64,000 bases of DNA from assembly GCF_023073415.1 (NCBI RefSeq), contig NZ_JADPJL010000062.1:124001-188000 (forward strand), read 5' to 3'. Numbering within the stretch: the stretch's first letter is position 1; each line of letters opens with the position of its first letter. The notes beneath the pieces are model-generated. The model was not told the DNA's origin. It saw only the letters and a program-made list of their open reading frames with translations, and searched no databases. Positions 8,805 to 17,051 of the stretch are shown here, piece after piece. Made by a program: the position numbers and the translations under genes. The stretch is from Bradyrhizobium sp. 190 (GTDB taxonomy: Bacteria; Pseudomonadota; Alphaproteobacteria; Rhizobiales; Xanthobacteraceae).

Positions 8805-9511
8805 GTCGTCCTCCGTTCGCCAAAAATCAGATCGAGATGCACCCGAAACATTTCGAGCGCGTCCAGTGGCGCATGTCTGCTGAAAAGGCTCTGCCAGATC
8901 ACGGCGATCAGCGCGGGCGCCACCATGATTTGCGGAAACCGCGCCAGGTTTTTCTGTTTGATCTCGCCGCGCGCAATCCCGAGTTCGATCAGCGCGCGCA
9001 TGCCGGCAAGGCCTCGCGACACCACTTCGCGGTAATAGAAGTCAGCTACTTCAGGAAATCGCGGCCCCTCAGCGACGATCAGGCGCACGAGATCGCCGCG
9101 CCGCGTCGTCGCCACCTCCTCGATGAAGGTCTTGGCAAACCCCTCCACCATGTCGCGCACCGATGCGCCGGGCTGCGGTGGCGTACCCCAGAGACGGTTG
9201 ATCATCGGCACGATGGCAGTGCGGATCAATTCCTCGAACATCGATTCCTTGTCCTTGAAGTGCAGATAGATCGTGCCCTTGGCGACGCCGGCGCGCCTGG
9301 CGACATCGTCGAGCCGCGTCGCCGCAAATCCGCGCGCAATGAACTCGTCCATCGCCGCTTCGATAATGGCCCCGCGCCGCTCGGCCGCGCGTTCGGCGCG
9401 GTTGGAGGCGGGCTTGGGCGACACCGGAGCGGCCGGCGCCATCTCCCCGGTCCGGCGATTGGCCGGTTTCGGGGCGGATTTCCGGGTCTTTTTGGTCATT
9501 TCATTTGCCAT
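8801..9511 (-). CDS. TetR-family transcriptional regulator
   Basis: A 236-residue TetR regulator. A basic, Pro/Ala-rich tail of about 45 residues precedes the DNA-binding domain (about 45-95: RRGAIIEAAMDEFIARGF, then the helix-turn-helix GVAKGTIYLHFKDKESMFEE). The C-terminal ligand domain includes a segment of the TetR_C type. It is the first gene of the exporter operon, overlaps the lipoprotein gene by 4 bp and is preceded by a perfect palindrome, so autoregulation and repression of the whole operon are likely. Confidence 0.92.
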   Translation of the reverse strand: MANEMTKKTRKSAPKPANRRTGEMAPAAPVSPKPASNRAERAAERRGAIIEAAMDEFIARGFAATRLDDVARRAGVAKGTIYLHFKDKESMFEELIRTAIVPMINRLWGTPPQPGASVRDMVEGFAKTFIEEVATTRRGDLVRLIVAEGPRFPEVADFYYREVVSRGLAGMRALIELGIARGEIKQKNLARFPQIMVAPALIAVIWQSLFSRHAPLDALEMFRVHLDLIFGERRTT

Positions 9512-9519
9512 GCCACAAT

Positions 9520-9539
9520 ATGACTGACTAGTCAGTCAT
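9520..9539. promoter_or_regulatory. Perfect 20-bp palindrome, likely TetR operator
   Basis: ATGACTGACTAGTCAGTCAT is a perfect palindrome ending 9 bp upstream of the TetR gene's ATG. The symmetrical GACTnnnnAGTC core matches the style of operators bound by TetR regulators of efflux operons. Its place next to the start codon means bound repressor would block initiation or early elongation. Confidence 0.75.
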
Positions 9540-9703
9540 TGTCAATTCGAACCTGGAAACGCACTTTCACATGGGCGTGACCGGCGTTTGCGTAATCCCG
9601 ATCGCCTCCCGCGGAGGATTACGTGCGGCCCCAACAGCGCGATATCCCACACATGCGGGGTATCGGCTGCGCCGCGGCCCATTCGCGTCATTCTCACAGC
9701 CCC

Positions 9704-9823
9704 GTAGCCCGGATGGAGCGGAGCGCAATCCGGGATTCCTCACCGCATCGTCACGGCCCCGGATTTCGCGGAGCCTGTCATCGGGCGCGCATTCGCGCGA
9801 CCCGTTGGCTCCATCCGGGCTAC
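9704..9823. repeat. Palindromic REP-type repeat (family A, copy 2, mosaic)
   Basis: The outer arms (GTAGCCCGGATGGAGCG and its complement) are those of the copy at 3520-3608. The inner right part (9778-9811) is a 34-bp module found without change at 29096-29129 inside a repeat with different outer arms. No gene is present here; open frames across it are repeat-derived. Confidence 0.85.
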
Positions 9824-9869
9824 GAAATCCCTCGCTCGGCCGTCATTGAGATATGCGTTCGCGTTCTCG

Positions 9870-10345
9870 CGGCGTGATCCGCCCGAGGTTTGCATGAACT
9901 TGTCCCCTCCTTCGAAATCGGAGGGAGCAGGGAATGCCGGGTGCTTGCTGCACCCGCGGTCTCGTGTGCAATGTGGAGATAGGGGCGCACACGAGCATAC
10001 AGGTACAGCCGGAGCACTCCGGCATTCCCTGCGCAATGGTTTGACGGCTTATGCCGCGCTCTCCCTGGAGACGAATTCGTCTTGCCTCCATCGCTGCCGG
10101 CTTGATGGCTCAATCGATCCGGTCGGATCGAATTCGCCACCGGCAGCTTGGCACCAGCCACGGGTGTCGGGACCACACGGTTTTGCCGTACGCTTCAGCG
10201 CCGTACGTCCTGCGCGACGCGAACGCTCACAGGATAGACCTGCCCTGCATCCACTCTTCGCGCCGACGCTGCTGCGTCCACCACATCCCGCCTCGCGTTC
10301 GTGACGACCGCGATACGCCCCTCTTGTCGAGGCGGGACGCGCGGA
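9870..10345. repeat. Dispersed repeat element carrying spurious conserved ORFs
   Basis: This stretch has overlapping open frames on both strands and no ribosome-binding site or coding bias pointing to one of them. Its plus-strand translation contains SEGAGNAGCLLHPRSRVQ and HSLRNGLTAYAALS, phrases I recall from many short hypothetical proteins annotated across Bradyrhizobium genomes, which points to a dispersed nucleotide repeat rather than a gene. It contains inverted segments, for example GGAATGCCGG near 9931 and its complement CCGGCATTCC near 10019. Boundaries are approximate. Confidence 0.55.
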
Positions 10346-10612
10346 AATAGCCACTGATTTGGGGGAAGAGGGAAGCGATTTATATTTGTGGAGCTGGCTG
10401 GACGACCCAAATCAGATTGAATCTGCTCAGCAAATTAGATTTTTCGCGCAGTGCTTTTCAAGCGCGATTGCCCGCGCTGAGCGTACTCCCAGCGAATACG
10501 TTCGCCCGAGGCCTCGCCCGAAAGCGTTGTCCACGCCCGAACGACATGATTGACTGGGTTATGAAGCGTTGGCCTGCGAAATGACCGTGTGTTGAAGCCG
10601 AGCGAGGCGCAG

Positions 10613-10984
10613 ATGGATATTCGAGGCAAGCTAACAGAGATATGCGATGCGTTTAACGCGCACGATCTGGATCGGATCATGAGTTTCTTTGCCGATGATT
10701 GCGTTTTGGAGATGCCAAGGGGGAATAAGCCGTACGGCACCCGCTTTGAGGGCAAGCAGAATGTGCGGCAAGGGCTGGCTGGGCGTTTTGAAGGACTGCC
10801 CGACGTCCATTACGGGAACGCCGAGCATTTTGTGGATTCGGAATCTCAAACCGGCATTTCGAAATGGTGCCTCACTGGCACTGGTCGGGATGGCAAGAAG
10901 CTGGAAGTCCGGGGTTGCGACTTCTACACCTTCCACGACGGCAAAGTGGTTCGAAAAGACGCATATTGGAAACTCGTCGAGTGA
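10613..10984 (+). CDS. NTF2/SnoaL-like protein
   Basis: A 123-residue protein with the NTF2-like cone fold pattern: an N-terminal helix IRGKLTEICDAFNAHDLDRI, FFADDCVLEMP, the middle GKQNVRQGLAGRFEGLPDVH and strands ending in YTFHDGKVVRKDAYWKLVE. Members are polyketide cyclases, isomerases or small-ligand carriers, so no reaction can be assigned. The ATG at 10613 is preferred; a GTG at 10589 is in frame. Local GC is visibly lower than in neighbouring genes and the gene lies next to repeat elements, suggesting acquisition. It is a single-gene unit. Confidence 0.7.
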   Translation: MDIRGKLTEICDAFNAHDLDRIMSFFADDCVLEMPRGNKPYGTRFEGKQNVRQGLAGRFEGLPDVHYGNAEHFVDSESQTGISKWCLTGTGRDGKKLEVRGCDFYTFHDGKVVRKDAYWKLVE

Positions 10985-11091
10985 ACCCCATCGCGGTCCG
11001 ACCAAAGCCCAATAGTGTCGAAGACATCAAGGTATTATTATAAGCTGCCGCTGAAAGGCCCTCGCCCGATGGGAAAAGAAGGGGTGATCGC

Positions 11092-11520
11092 ATGACGTCG
11101 GACGCCGTTGCCTTGGCCGCCATTGTCATCCTGCTTTTTCCGATGGGTTATTTTTTTCTGGCGGCGCCCGCCTTTCTGCTGGTGAAGCTCGACATCCCGC
11201 CCGTCACCCAGCTGTTGCGCGGCATGTTCAATGTCCATTTTCTCATGACGAGCGTTGCCGGTGTCATCGGGACGGTGGTCTTTGCCGTGACTGGCCGGCC
11301 GGTTTTCGCCATTGGCATTGGCCTGCTCGCGGCTTTCGCGGTCTGGGGGCGCCGCTGGTTTCTGCGACAATGGGATGCCCAGCTCAGCGCCAGGGATGCC
11401 GGCGATGCCGATGCGGTGCGTCGGCTCCGCCGGCTGCATTGGGGCGGCATGCTGACCAACGCGATCCTGCTTTTCGCCGTCGTGGGCAGCATTCCTTATG
11501 TCAGCGCCACGGCGACCTGA
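11092..11520 (+). CDS. Small integral membrane protein, unknown function
   Basis: A 142-residue protein with four predicted membrane helices (about 7-30, 48-66, 68-86 and 118-138) and a charged stretch between the third and fourth (RRWFLRQWDAQLSARDAGDADAVRRLRRLH). A GGGAAAAGAAGGGGTGATCGC leader just before the ATG offers a ribosome-binding site. I do not recognise a named family. It is followed by a short REP remnant and a convergent TRAP binding-protein gene. Confidence 0.65.
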   Translation: MTSDAVALAAIVILLFPMGYFFLAAPAFLLVKLDIPPVTQLLRGMFNVHFLMTSVAGVIGTVVFAVTGRPVFAIGIGLLAAFAVWGRRWFLRQWDAQLSARDAGDADAVRRLRRLHWGGMLTNAILLFAVVGSIPYVSATAT

Positions 11521-11528
11521 TCAGGGTC

Positions 11529-11565
11529 TAGACCCGGATGTCGCTGCTCGCTCATCCGGGCTACG
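11529..11565. repeat. Short REP-family A remnant
   Basis: CCCGGATG (11533-11540) and CATCCGGG (11553-11560) form a hairpin followed by CTACG, the ends of the family A palindrome with most of the interior lost. It lies between two convergent genes and could help terminate both. Confidence 0.6.
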
Positions 11566-11608
11566 CATGCTTGATCAGGTTCGCGATTGAGGACGAACCT
11601 CATCGCAC

Positions 11609-12697
11609 TCAGCCCTTGCGCATTTTGCTGAGCAGGTAGTTGTCGTAATAGTTTTCCGCGATCTGCGTGTAGGAGAGCACTTCCTTCATGTACGCGTCGT
11701 GGCTCTCTTTTGTCTTCTTGAACAGCGGGCTCTTCTCGGCAATCTCATTCAGATGGTCCTGCGTCGCCTTGTAGCAGGCCTCCATGACCGGTTGCGGGAA
11801 CGCGCGCAGCTCCGCTCCACCGGCGACAAGCCGCTTCAGGGCGGCAGGATTTACGCTGTCATATTTTTCGATCATCCAAGCGCCCGCCGCCGAACCGGCC
11901 TGGTTGAGGATCGCCTGGTATTGCTTGGGAAGCGCATTCCACTTCTCTTCATTGACGATCATGTGCAGCATCGCCCCGCCTTCCCACCAGCCGGGGAAGT
12001 AGTAGTACTTCGCGACCTTGTAGAAACCGAGCTTCTCATCGTCATAGGGGCCGACGAACTCCGCGGCATCGATGGAGCCCTTCTCGAGCGCTGAATAGAC
12101 CTCGCCGCCCGCGATCTGCTGCGGCACGATGCCAAGTTTTGCCAGCACATGGCCGCCCATGCCGGCGATGCGGAATTTGAGGCCTTTGAGATCATCGGAT
12201 GTCTTGATCTCCTTGCGAAACCAGCCGCCCATTTGCGTGCCGGAGTTGCCACATAGAATCGCATGCGTCTTGAAGGGTTTCAGCGCCTCGTTGCAGAGCT
12301 CGGCGCCGCCGCCGAATGTCCACCAGGAATGCTGATGGCGATGGTTCATGCCGAACGGCGCGCCGGTCGCGTAAGTCAACGCCGGCTCCTTGCCGATGTA
12401 GAAATAGAGCGGCGTCTGCGCCATCTCGACGGTCGCCGAGCTCACGGCGTCGAGTGCCTGCAGGCCGGGCACGATCTCGCCCGCCGCAAAGGTCTGGATC
12501 TGAAACTTGTTGTCGGTGGCGTCAGCCACGTATTTCGAAAAGGTCTGCGCCGTGCCGAAGATGGTATCGAGCGACTTTGGAAAGCTCGAGGTCAGGCGCC
12601 ACTTGATCTCGGGCGAGCCTTGCGCGATCGCAGGTGCCGCAACCAGCGTCGTCGCGCCGGCCAGGGCGCCGCCTTTGAGGAATGTACGGCGTTTCAT
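11609..12697 (-). CDS. TRAP transporter substrate-binding protein (DctP family)
   Basis: A 362-residue periplasmic receptor for a tripartite ATP-independent transporter. The start at 12697 gives a twin-arginine signal (MKRRTFLKGGALAGATTLVA, cleaved near AIAQ), with a GGGAG ribosome-binding site. Family blocks include WRLTSSFPKSLDTIFG, LKGLKFRIAGMGGHVLAKLG, ALEKGSIDAAEFVGPYDDEK and the C-terminal helix. It resembles the subgroup binding 2-oxo acids or related carboxylates, but the ligand is not provable here. No DctQ or DctM membrane subunits occur in the window, so its partner is elsewhere. It is divergent from a secreted hydrolase gene. Confidence 0.9.
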   Translation of the reverse strand: MKRRTFLKGGALAGATTLVAAPAIAQGSPEIKWRLTSSFPKSLDTIFGTAQTFSKYVADATDNKFQIQTFAAGEIVPGLQALDAVSSATVEMAQTPLYFYIGKEPALTYATGAPFGMNHRHQHSWWTFGGGAELCNEALKPFKTHAILCGNSGTQMGGWFRKEIKTSDDLKGLKFRIAGMGGHVLAKLGIVPQQIAGGEVYSALEKGSIDAAEFVGPYDDEKLGFYKVAKYYYFPGWWEGGAMLHMIVNEEKWNALPKQYQAILNQAGSAAGAWMIEKYDSVNPAALKRLVAGGAELRAFPQPVMEACYKATQDHLNEIAEKSPLFKKTKESHDAYMKEVLSYTQIAENYYDNYLLSKMRKG

Positions 12698-12908
12698 GAT
12701 GTGCTTACTCCCTGACATGAATATTGATTGGCGTGGGGGCAACGAGCCTTCCGCGTCCATTTGACCTCATCATAGCGGACTTCGAGGCGTGCGTGGAAGC
12801 ACAACGTGACCGTGACAAGGCGGATTGCCGCTTGAACCGCCTCAATCGTATCAGCATTATTTGTCCCAGGGGTGCCGTCTCCAGAGCACCCTCACTTGGG
12901 AGGTACAG

Positions 12909-13862
12909 ATGAAAGCATTCACATTGGGTGCGGCGATCACGTTTGCGTTTTCCGCCGCCGCCTACGCGCAGACACCAAGCTGGACCGTTCCGGCGGAAAG
13001 CCAGCGCTGTCCGTCGAAATGGGGCGCGGCCGACGAGCGCGGTTCGGCCAATCACCAGAAGCCCGCGGCCGTGATGAACGCGGCGAAGCTGATCAAGACC
13101 GGCGAGGTGATCGAACTCGCGCACGTGCTCGGCCCCAGCATGGCGTTCTTCGGAACGCGGCGCTTCGACATGCACAGCAAGCGCACGTTCATGAACCAGT
13201 TCTCCAACATGCGCGGCTCGAACGAAGAGATCATCATCACCGAGCTCGGGCAGGTCGGCACCCAGTTTGACGGCTTTGCGCACCAGACCCATCTCAACAG
13301 CTGGTACAATTGCCAGAAGGTCGACGAGAACGTCGATCGCACCGGCTTCAAGAAGTTCGGTATCCACAATGTCGGCACGCTGTTCACGCGCGGCGTCCTG
13401 ATCGACGTCGCGGGCTTCAAGGGCGTCGAGATGCTGGGCGACAATTACGAAATCACGGTGGACGATCTCGAGGGCGCCCTGAAGAAGCAAAACTTGACGC
13501 TGCAGCCCGGCGACGCCGTGGTCATCCATACCGGCTGGGGCAAGCTCTACGGCAAGGACAATCCCCGCTACGTGAAATCCTGCCCGGGCATCGGCGTGCC
13601 GGCCGCGCTCTGGCTTGCCGCAAAGGACCCGATGCTGCTCGGCGCCGACAACTGGCCGGTCGAGGTCGCGCCCAACCCCGACAAGCAATTATCGCTTCCG
13701 GTGCACCAGATCGCGCTGGTGGTGAACGGCATCCATCTGCTTGAAAATCTCAAGCTCGATGAGCTCGCGCAAAAGGGCGTCGGCGAATTCGCCTTCGTGA
13801 TGCAGCCGCTCAAAATTCAGGGCGGCTCGGGCTCGACGGTGTCGCCGATCGCGGTGCGGTAG
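12909..13862 (+). CDS. Secreted cyclase-family (kynurenine formamidase-like) hydrolase
   Basis: A 317-residue protein of the cyclase/KynB superfamily (PF04199 type). A signal peptide (MKAFTLGAAITFAFSAAAYA) is followed by the metal-binding region VGTQFDGFAHQ, a variant of the HxGTHxDxPxH motif in which the first His pair is partly replaced, then LQPGDAVVIHTGWG and the C-terminal HQIALVVNGIHLLENLKLDELA. The start at 12909 has AGGTACAG upstream. Long members of this group are poorly characterised. It is divergent from the TRAP binding protein, which may import its product; that link is inference. Confidence 0.82.
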   Translation: MKAFTLGAAITFAFSAAAYAQTPSWTVPAESQRCPSKWGAADERGSANHQKPAAVMNAAKLIKTGEVIELAHVLGPSMAFFGTRRFDMHSKRTFMNQFSNMRGSNEEIIITELGQVGTQFDGFAHQTHLNSWYNCQKVDENVDRTGFKKFGIHNVGTLFTRGVLIDVAGFKGVEMLGDNYEITVDDLEGALKKQNLTLQPGDAVVIHTGWGKLYGKDNPRYVKSCPGIGVPAALWLAAKDPMLLGADNWPVEVAPNPDKQLSLPVHQIALVVNGIHLLENLKLDELAQKGVGEFAFVMQPLKIQGGSGSTVSPIAVR

Positions 13863-13935
13863 CGGCGGTTCTTCGAGTTCAGCAAGCGCGGTGCTGCTGA
13901 CATCGCAAACCACGGTCACGCCCGAGCACAAGTGG

Positions 13936-13961
13936 CGTCCGCTCTGGAAGTAGAGCGGACG
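13936..13961. other. Hairpin downstream of cyclase-family gene
   Basis: CGTCCGCTCT and AGAGCGGACG form a perfect 10-bp stem with a 6-nt loop, about 75 bp after the stop codon at 13862. No T-tract follows, so it is either a weak terminator or a fragment of a dispersed repeat. The rest of 13863-14123 shows nothing recognisable. Confidence 0.45.
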
Positions 13962-14123
13962 TCGCGAAGCGCGCCTATCAGACGGTCCAGCCGCCTGCCC
14001 CCGTCAATCATGACTGTTCGCCGGAACTCGGATGCGAGCATGGCGTTGGCTCACGTCGGATCAAGATTCCGCCGTAGGTGGATAAAGCTGGATTCCCCAC
14101 GCACATGACAACGGAGGTTCGCC

Positions 14124-14351
14124 GTGCCAGATCCTGCCGAAATGAAAGACCATGTTTACAAGATCCTGGAACTCGTCGGCTCCTCCGAAGAAAGCATCGA
14201 GGATGCCATTCAGAATGCGATCACTCGCGCATCAAAGACTATTCGCGGCATGAAATGGTTCGAGGTGGTGCAAACGCGCGGCCACATAGAGGATGGATCC
14301 GTTCGCCATTACCAGGTCGCTCTGCGCGTTGGATTTACCCTGGAGGGGTAA
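14124..14351 (+). CDS. Dodecin family flavin-binding protein
   Basis: A 75-residue dodecin. The family pattern is complete: VYKILELVGSSEESIEDAIQ, AITRASKTIRGMKWFEVVQT, then a final strand ending HYQVALRVGFTLEG. Dodecins form dodecameric shells that store or buffer riboflavin and FMN; the Trp in MKWFEV is the residue that stacks on flavin. A GGAGG box 7 nt upstream supports the GTG start; an ATG six codons later is possible. It is transcribed alone. Confidence 0.88.
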   Translation: MPDPAEMKDHVYKILELVGSSEESIEDAIQNAITRASKTIRGMKWFEVVQTRGHIEDGSVRHYQVALRVGFTLEG

Positions 14352-14401
14352 CTCCTGGTGAGGCGCAGCAGCCGACACTGAGGGCTAAGCGCGGACGTCC
14401 G

Positions 14402-14623
14402 TTATTGCGCGGTCAGCGATAGATCGGGACCCGCCGGGCCAGCTCGCTCTCTCAACTGATCGAACTCACCGGGCTGATAGGTGGCCCCATCGGGCGTTAC
14501 TATCTCGACGTTCCAGCAGCCGTCCGATATCAATTCCCCGGCTTTCTTCAACGCAGCCGGAACTGACCCCCGGTTGAGGGTCACATTGCCCGCCGTATCC
14601 TGCGCAGTAATCAAAAACCTCAT
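14402..14623 (-). CDS. Small conserved hypothetical protein
   Basis: A 73-residue protein (MRFLITAQDTAGNVTLNRGS at its start; conserved-looking core LISDGCWNVEIVTPDG). I recall similar small proteins in Bradyrhizobium with no known function. A degraded relative is recognisable at 18745-18812, where LMSDGCWNVDIVMRDG can be read on the minus strand, supporting a real and repeatedly copied gene family. It is convergent with the dodecin gene. Confidence 0.6.
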   Translation of the reverse strand: MRFLITAQDTAGNVTLNRGSVPAALKKAGELISDGCWNVEIVTPDGATYQPGEFDQLRERAGPAGPDLSLTAQ

Positions 14624-14704
14624 ATGATCGCCTCCCGGCGCGAGCCGCCGGGCATTCTGGCTTGGAGCGCGGCTGCGTCAAGAGCGCAGCTCGAATCCAG
14701 GCGC

Positions 14705-15055
14705 TTACTTTGCAAACGGGTTCACCCAGCCTCCCCTGCCCGCCGGCGCGCGCGGTGGATAGGCCGTCTCGAGATAGCTCAGGACCACCTCGCGGTCCTT
14801 GTCGTCGAGCGGCGGCATGTTGTGGCGCCGGACCATCAGATTGATCGAATCCTCCCACTGTGCGCGCGTCATGCCCTGCTGCGCCACCAGGCGGAAGCCG
14901 TGGCAGGCGGTGCAGGCGTAGAAGGCCTCATTGCGGCCGGCGCCCGCGGCAAACTCCTCCGGGCTTTCCTCGCGCGGGGTGAAGCTTGTTTGCGCCGTTG
15001 CCGGCGAAACCCAGAGCGTCCCGGCCAAGGCGAGCCACGCAAAACGCTGCATCAT
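14705..15055 (-). CDS. sorB: Periplasmic c-type cytochrome, SorB-like subunit of sulfite dehydrogenase
   Basis: A 116-residue monohaem cytochrome c. A signal peptide (cleaved near ATAQ) precedes a haem-binding CTACH (Cys48, Cys51, His52) and a downstream MPPLDDKDREVVLSYLETAY segment carrying a candidate Met ligand. Its ATG overlaps the stop of the preceding sulfite oxidase gene by 4 bp, matching the sorAB arrangement in which SorB takes electrons from the molybdenum subunit and passes them to cytochrome c oxidase. The symbol rests on this pairing rather than on close sequence comparison. Confidence 0.75.
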   Translation of the reverse strand: MMQRFAWLALAGTLWVSPATAQTSFTPREESPEEFAAGAGRNEAFYACTACHGFRLVAQQGMTRAQWEDSINLMVRRHNMPPLDDKDREVVLSYLETAYPPRAPAGRGGWVNPFAK

Positions 15056-16353
15056 CCGACCAGCACGGCGATGCGGTGCATGGCGTTGCCGCCATAGCCC
15101 TGCGGATTCCAGAAGCCGGCCTGATGCGGCTGCATCGCGCCCCTGGAATCGGTGGCACGCGCCCAGATTTCGAAATAGCCGTCGGTCGGCAGTTTGATGG
15201 TCGCGGTCCAGCGCTGCCAGTCATATTTGTTCTTCGGCTTTTCCAGTTTGGCCCGCTGCCAGCTCGCGCCGAAATCGGTCGAGACATCCACCTGCCTGAC
15301 GGTGAGATCCCCGGCCCAGGATGCGCCGCGCAATTTCAGCTCCTTGGTGCCGGCGGCGAACTTGGCGCCGTTCGCAGGATTGGTGATGATGGAGCGCACC
15401 GGCATCGACTCCAGAATGCGGAAATTCGCCGGATCGCCCTTGCCGCCGGGCACCATCGGCTTGATCGCCGTGCGATAGGAAAACTCCGTCATGCCCGGGC
15501 CGTCATGCTCCTTGTCGCGGATGGTGATGCGCGTCAGCCATTTCTGCGACGCCGAGCCCGCCCAGCCCGGCACGACCAGCCGCACCGGCCCGCCATGGAT
15601 GTTCGGCAGCGGCTTGCCGTTCATGGCCCACACGATCATCGTGTTCGGGTCCATTGCCTTTTCGATGCGCACGCCGCGCGAGATGGTCGGCTTGCCGGCG
15701 TCGCCCGAGAGATGCAGATCGGCCGCATAATGCGCGGTGTATTTCGCTGATGGCTTCAGCCCGGCCTTCTTGAGCAGATCGGCGAGCGGCACGCCGGTCC
15801 ATTCCGCGCAGCCGGCGCCGCCATTGGTCCACTGGTTGCCGCGCGCCGGCGGCGAGAACGCCGCGCGGCCATTGCCGCCGCATTCCAGCACCATGCGCCG
15901 CGTCACGGCCTTGTACTTCGATTTCAACTCGCCAAGCGTGATCTCGATCTTGTTGTTGACCTCGCCATCGATGGTGATTTTCCAGGCGTCGGGATCCTTC
16001 GCCTCCTCGGGGATCTGCCCGTTGTTGCGGATGTAGAATTTCTCGATCGGCGTGGTGTCGTCGTCGAGCAGGCTTTCCGGCGTCTCGGCGACCAGCGGCT
16101 TTTCGCCGAGCACGACCAGCCCTTCGTTCTTGCCGGGGAATTTCAGATGTTGCGGTCCCTTGGCCGGCGCGGGCGCGGCGGCCGGGGCCGCCTGGGCGTG
16201 GGCCTGGGTAATGCCCGCGCCGTTGCGCGAGAGCGGCAACGCGCCGCCGATGACGGCGCCTATCGCCGCCAGACCTGAACTGCCCAGAAATCTGCGCCGG
16301 CTGGTATCGAACTTGTTGCCGTCAGCCGCATTGCCCCCGGTTTCCCGCACCAT
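15052..16353 (-). CDS. sorA: Sulfite dehydrogenase molybdenum subunit (SorA-like)
   Basis: A 433-residue periplasmic enzyme of the sulfite oxidase family, oxidising sulfite to sulfate. The start at 16353 (GGGAGA ribosome-binding site) gives a twin-arginine signal, SRRRFLGSSGLAAIGAVIGG. The molybdenum-ligand Cys158 is in RMVLECGGNGR. The family blocks WTGVPLADLLKKAGL, GGPVRLVVPGWAGSASQKWL and the dimerisation-domain strands with WRRAKL-type segments are present. It is coupled to the cytochrome gene downstream by a 4-bp overlap. Upstream codons to 16569 remain open but show no family resemblance and lie before the Tat signal. Confidence 0.9.
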   Translation of the reverse strand: MVRETGGNAADGNKFDTSRRRFLGSSGLAAIGAVIGGALPLSRNGAGITQAHAQAAPAAAPAPAKGPQHLKFPGKNEGLVVLGEKPLVAETPESLLDDDTTPIEKFYIRNNGQIPEEAKDPDAWKITIDGEVNNKIEITLGELKSKYKAVTRRMVLECGGNGRAAFSPPARGNQWTNGGAGCAEWTGVPLADLLKKAGLKPSAKYTAHYAADLHLSGDAGKPTISRGVRIEKAMDPNTMIVWAMNGKPLPNIHGGPVRLVVPGWAGSASQKWLTRITIRDKEHDGPGMTEFSYRTAIKPMVPGGKGDPANFRILESMPVRSIITNPANGAKFAAGTKELKLRGASWAGDLTVRQVDVSTDFGASWQRAKLEKPKNKYDWQRWTATIKLPTDGYFEIWARATDSRGAMQPHQAGFWNPQGYGGNAMHRIAVLVG

Positions 16354-16650
16354 GACGTCTCTCCCTTGTTGCCCGCTCCCGGGCTTTTCTTGGCCGGGCT
16401 TCCCATCGGAAGCCCAACTGGAAGGAGTATTTGCGTTTTGCGGCCGTGCCGCAAGACCGCCAGAGGCCGCAACCGCGACCGCGCCGACAGACGCGAGACT
16501 GCGACGGCGCAGCGAATCGCCGGCAAACCAAAAGCCGCAACCGCTGCGGCATCCTCCCGCACCGTCCAACGTGGCCTGTTCGGTCGCCGCGTTCTGGATT
16601 AGAATTGCCCGATACCTGGCATGTGAAAGGGAACCAGCAGGAGACCTGCC

Positions 16651-16962
16651 ATGGCTAGTATCGAAGAAGCTCCGCGCAAGCTTGTTTTGAAATCAGGCTC
16701 AACGACGCTTACGCTCGACAAGGATTCCGGCAAGGCAACGCTGCAGCAAAAAATGCTGCTGTGGAACAAAAAGCCCGTCGAATTCCCGCTCTCCAATATC
16801 GACGACATCGCGGTGAAGTCGAACGTGGACGGCCTTTCAGGCGCGGCAATCCATCACAGCGTCCTGCATGAGCGTACCGGCGAGATCATCGTCCTGACAA
16901 CCGAGGAAGCCAAGGACGCCGCCGAAACAGTCAAAAAGCTGCGCGGATTTGTCGGACTGTAG
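16651..16962 (+). CDS. Conserved hypothetical protein
   Basis: A 103-residue soluble protein with a strand-rich first half (KLVLKSGSTTLTLDKDSGKA, then FPLSNIDDIAVKS) and a C-terminal helix (EEAKDAAETVKKLRGFVGL). The layout recalls a small PH-like barrel, but I cannot name a family. The ATG is preceded by CAGGAGACC, a good ribosome-binding site. It is divergent from the sorAB operon and convergent with the acetyltransferase gene. Confidence 0.65.
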   Translation: MASIEEAPRKLVLKSGSTTLTLDKDSGKATLQQKMLLWNKKPVEFPLSNIDDIAVKSNVDGLSGAAIHHSVLHERTGEIIVLTTEEAKDAAETVKKLRGFVGL

Positions 16963-17051
16963 GGTTCGGGCGCAAACCAGTTGCCAGGCGGCTACCGCTG
17001 CCGCGTGGGCACGATGGGTTCGTGCCGCAATGTCGGATACTGGCGCTTTGA

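Noticed and set aside
9846..10304. 152-codon open frame and several overlapping frames near 10 kb
   Set aside because: Overlapping frames on both strands, no ribosome-binding site and the look of a dispersed repeat; recorded as a repeat instead of a gene.
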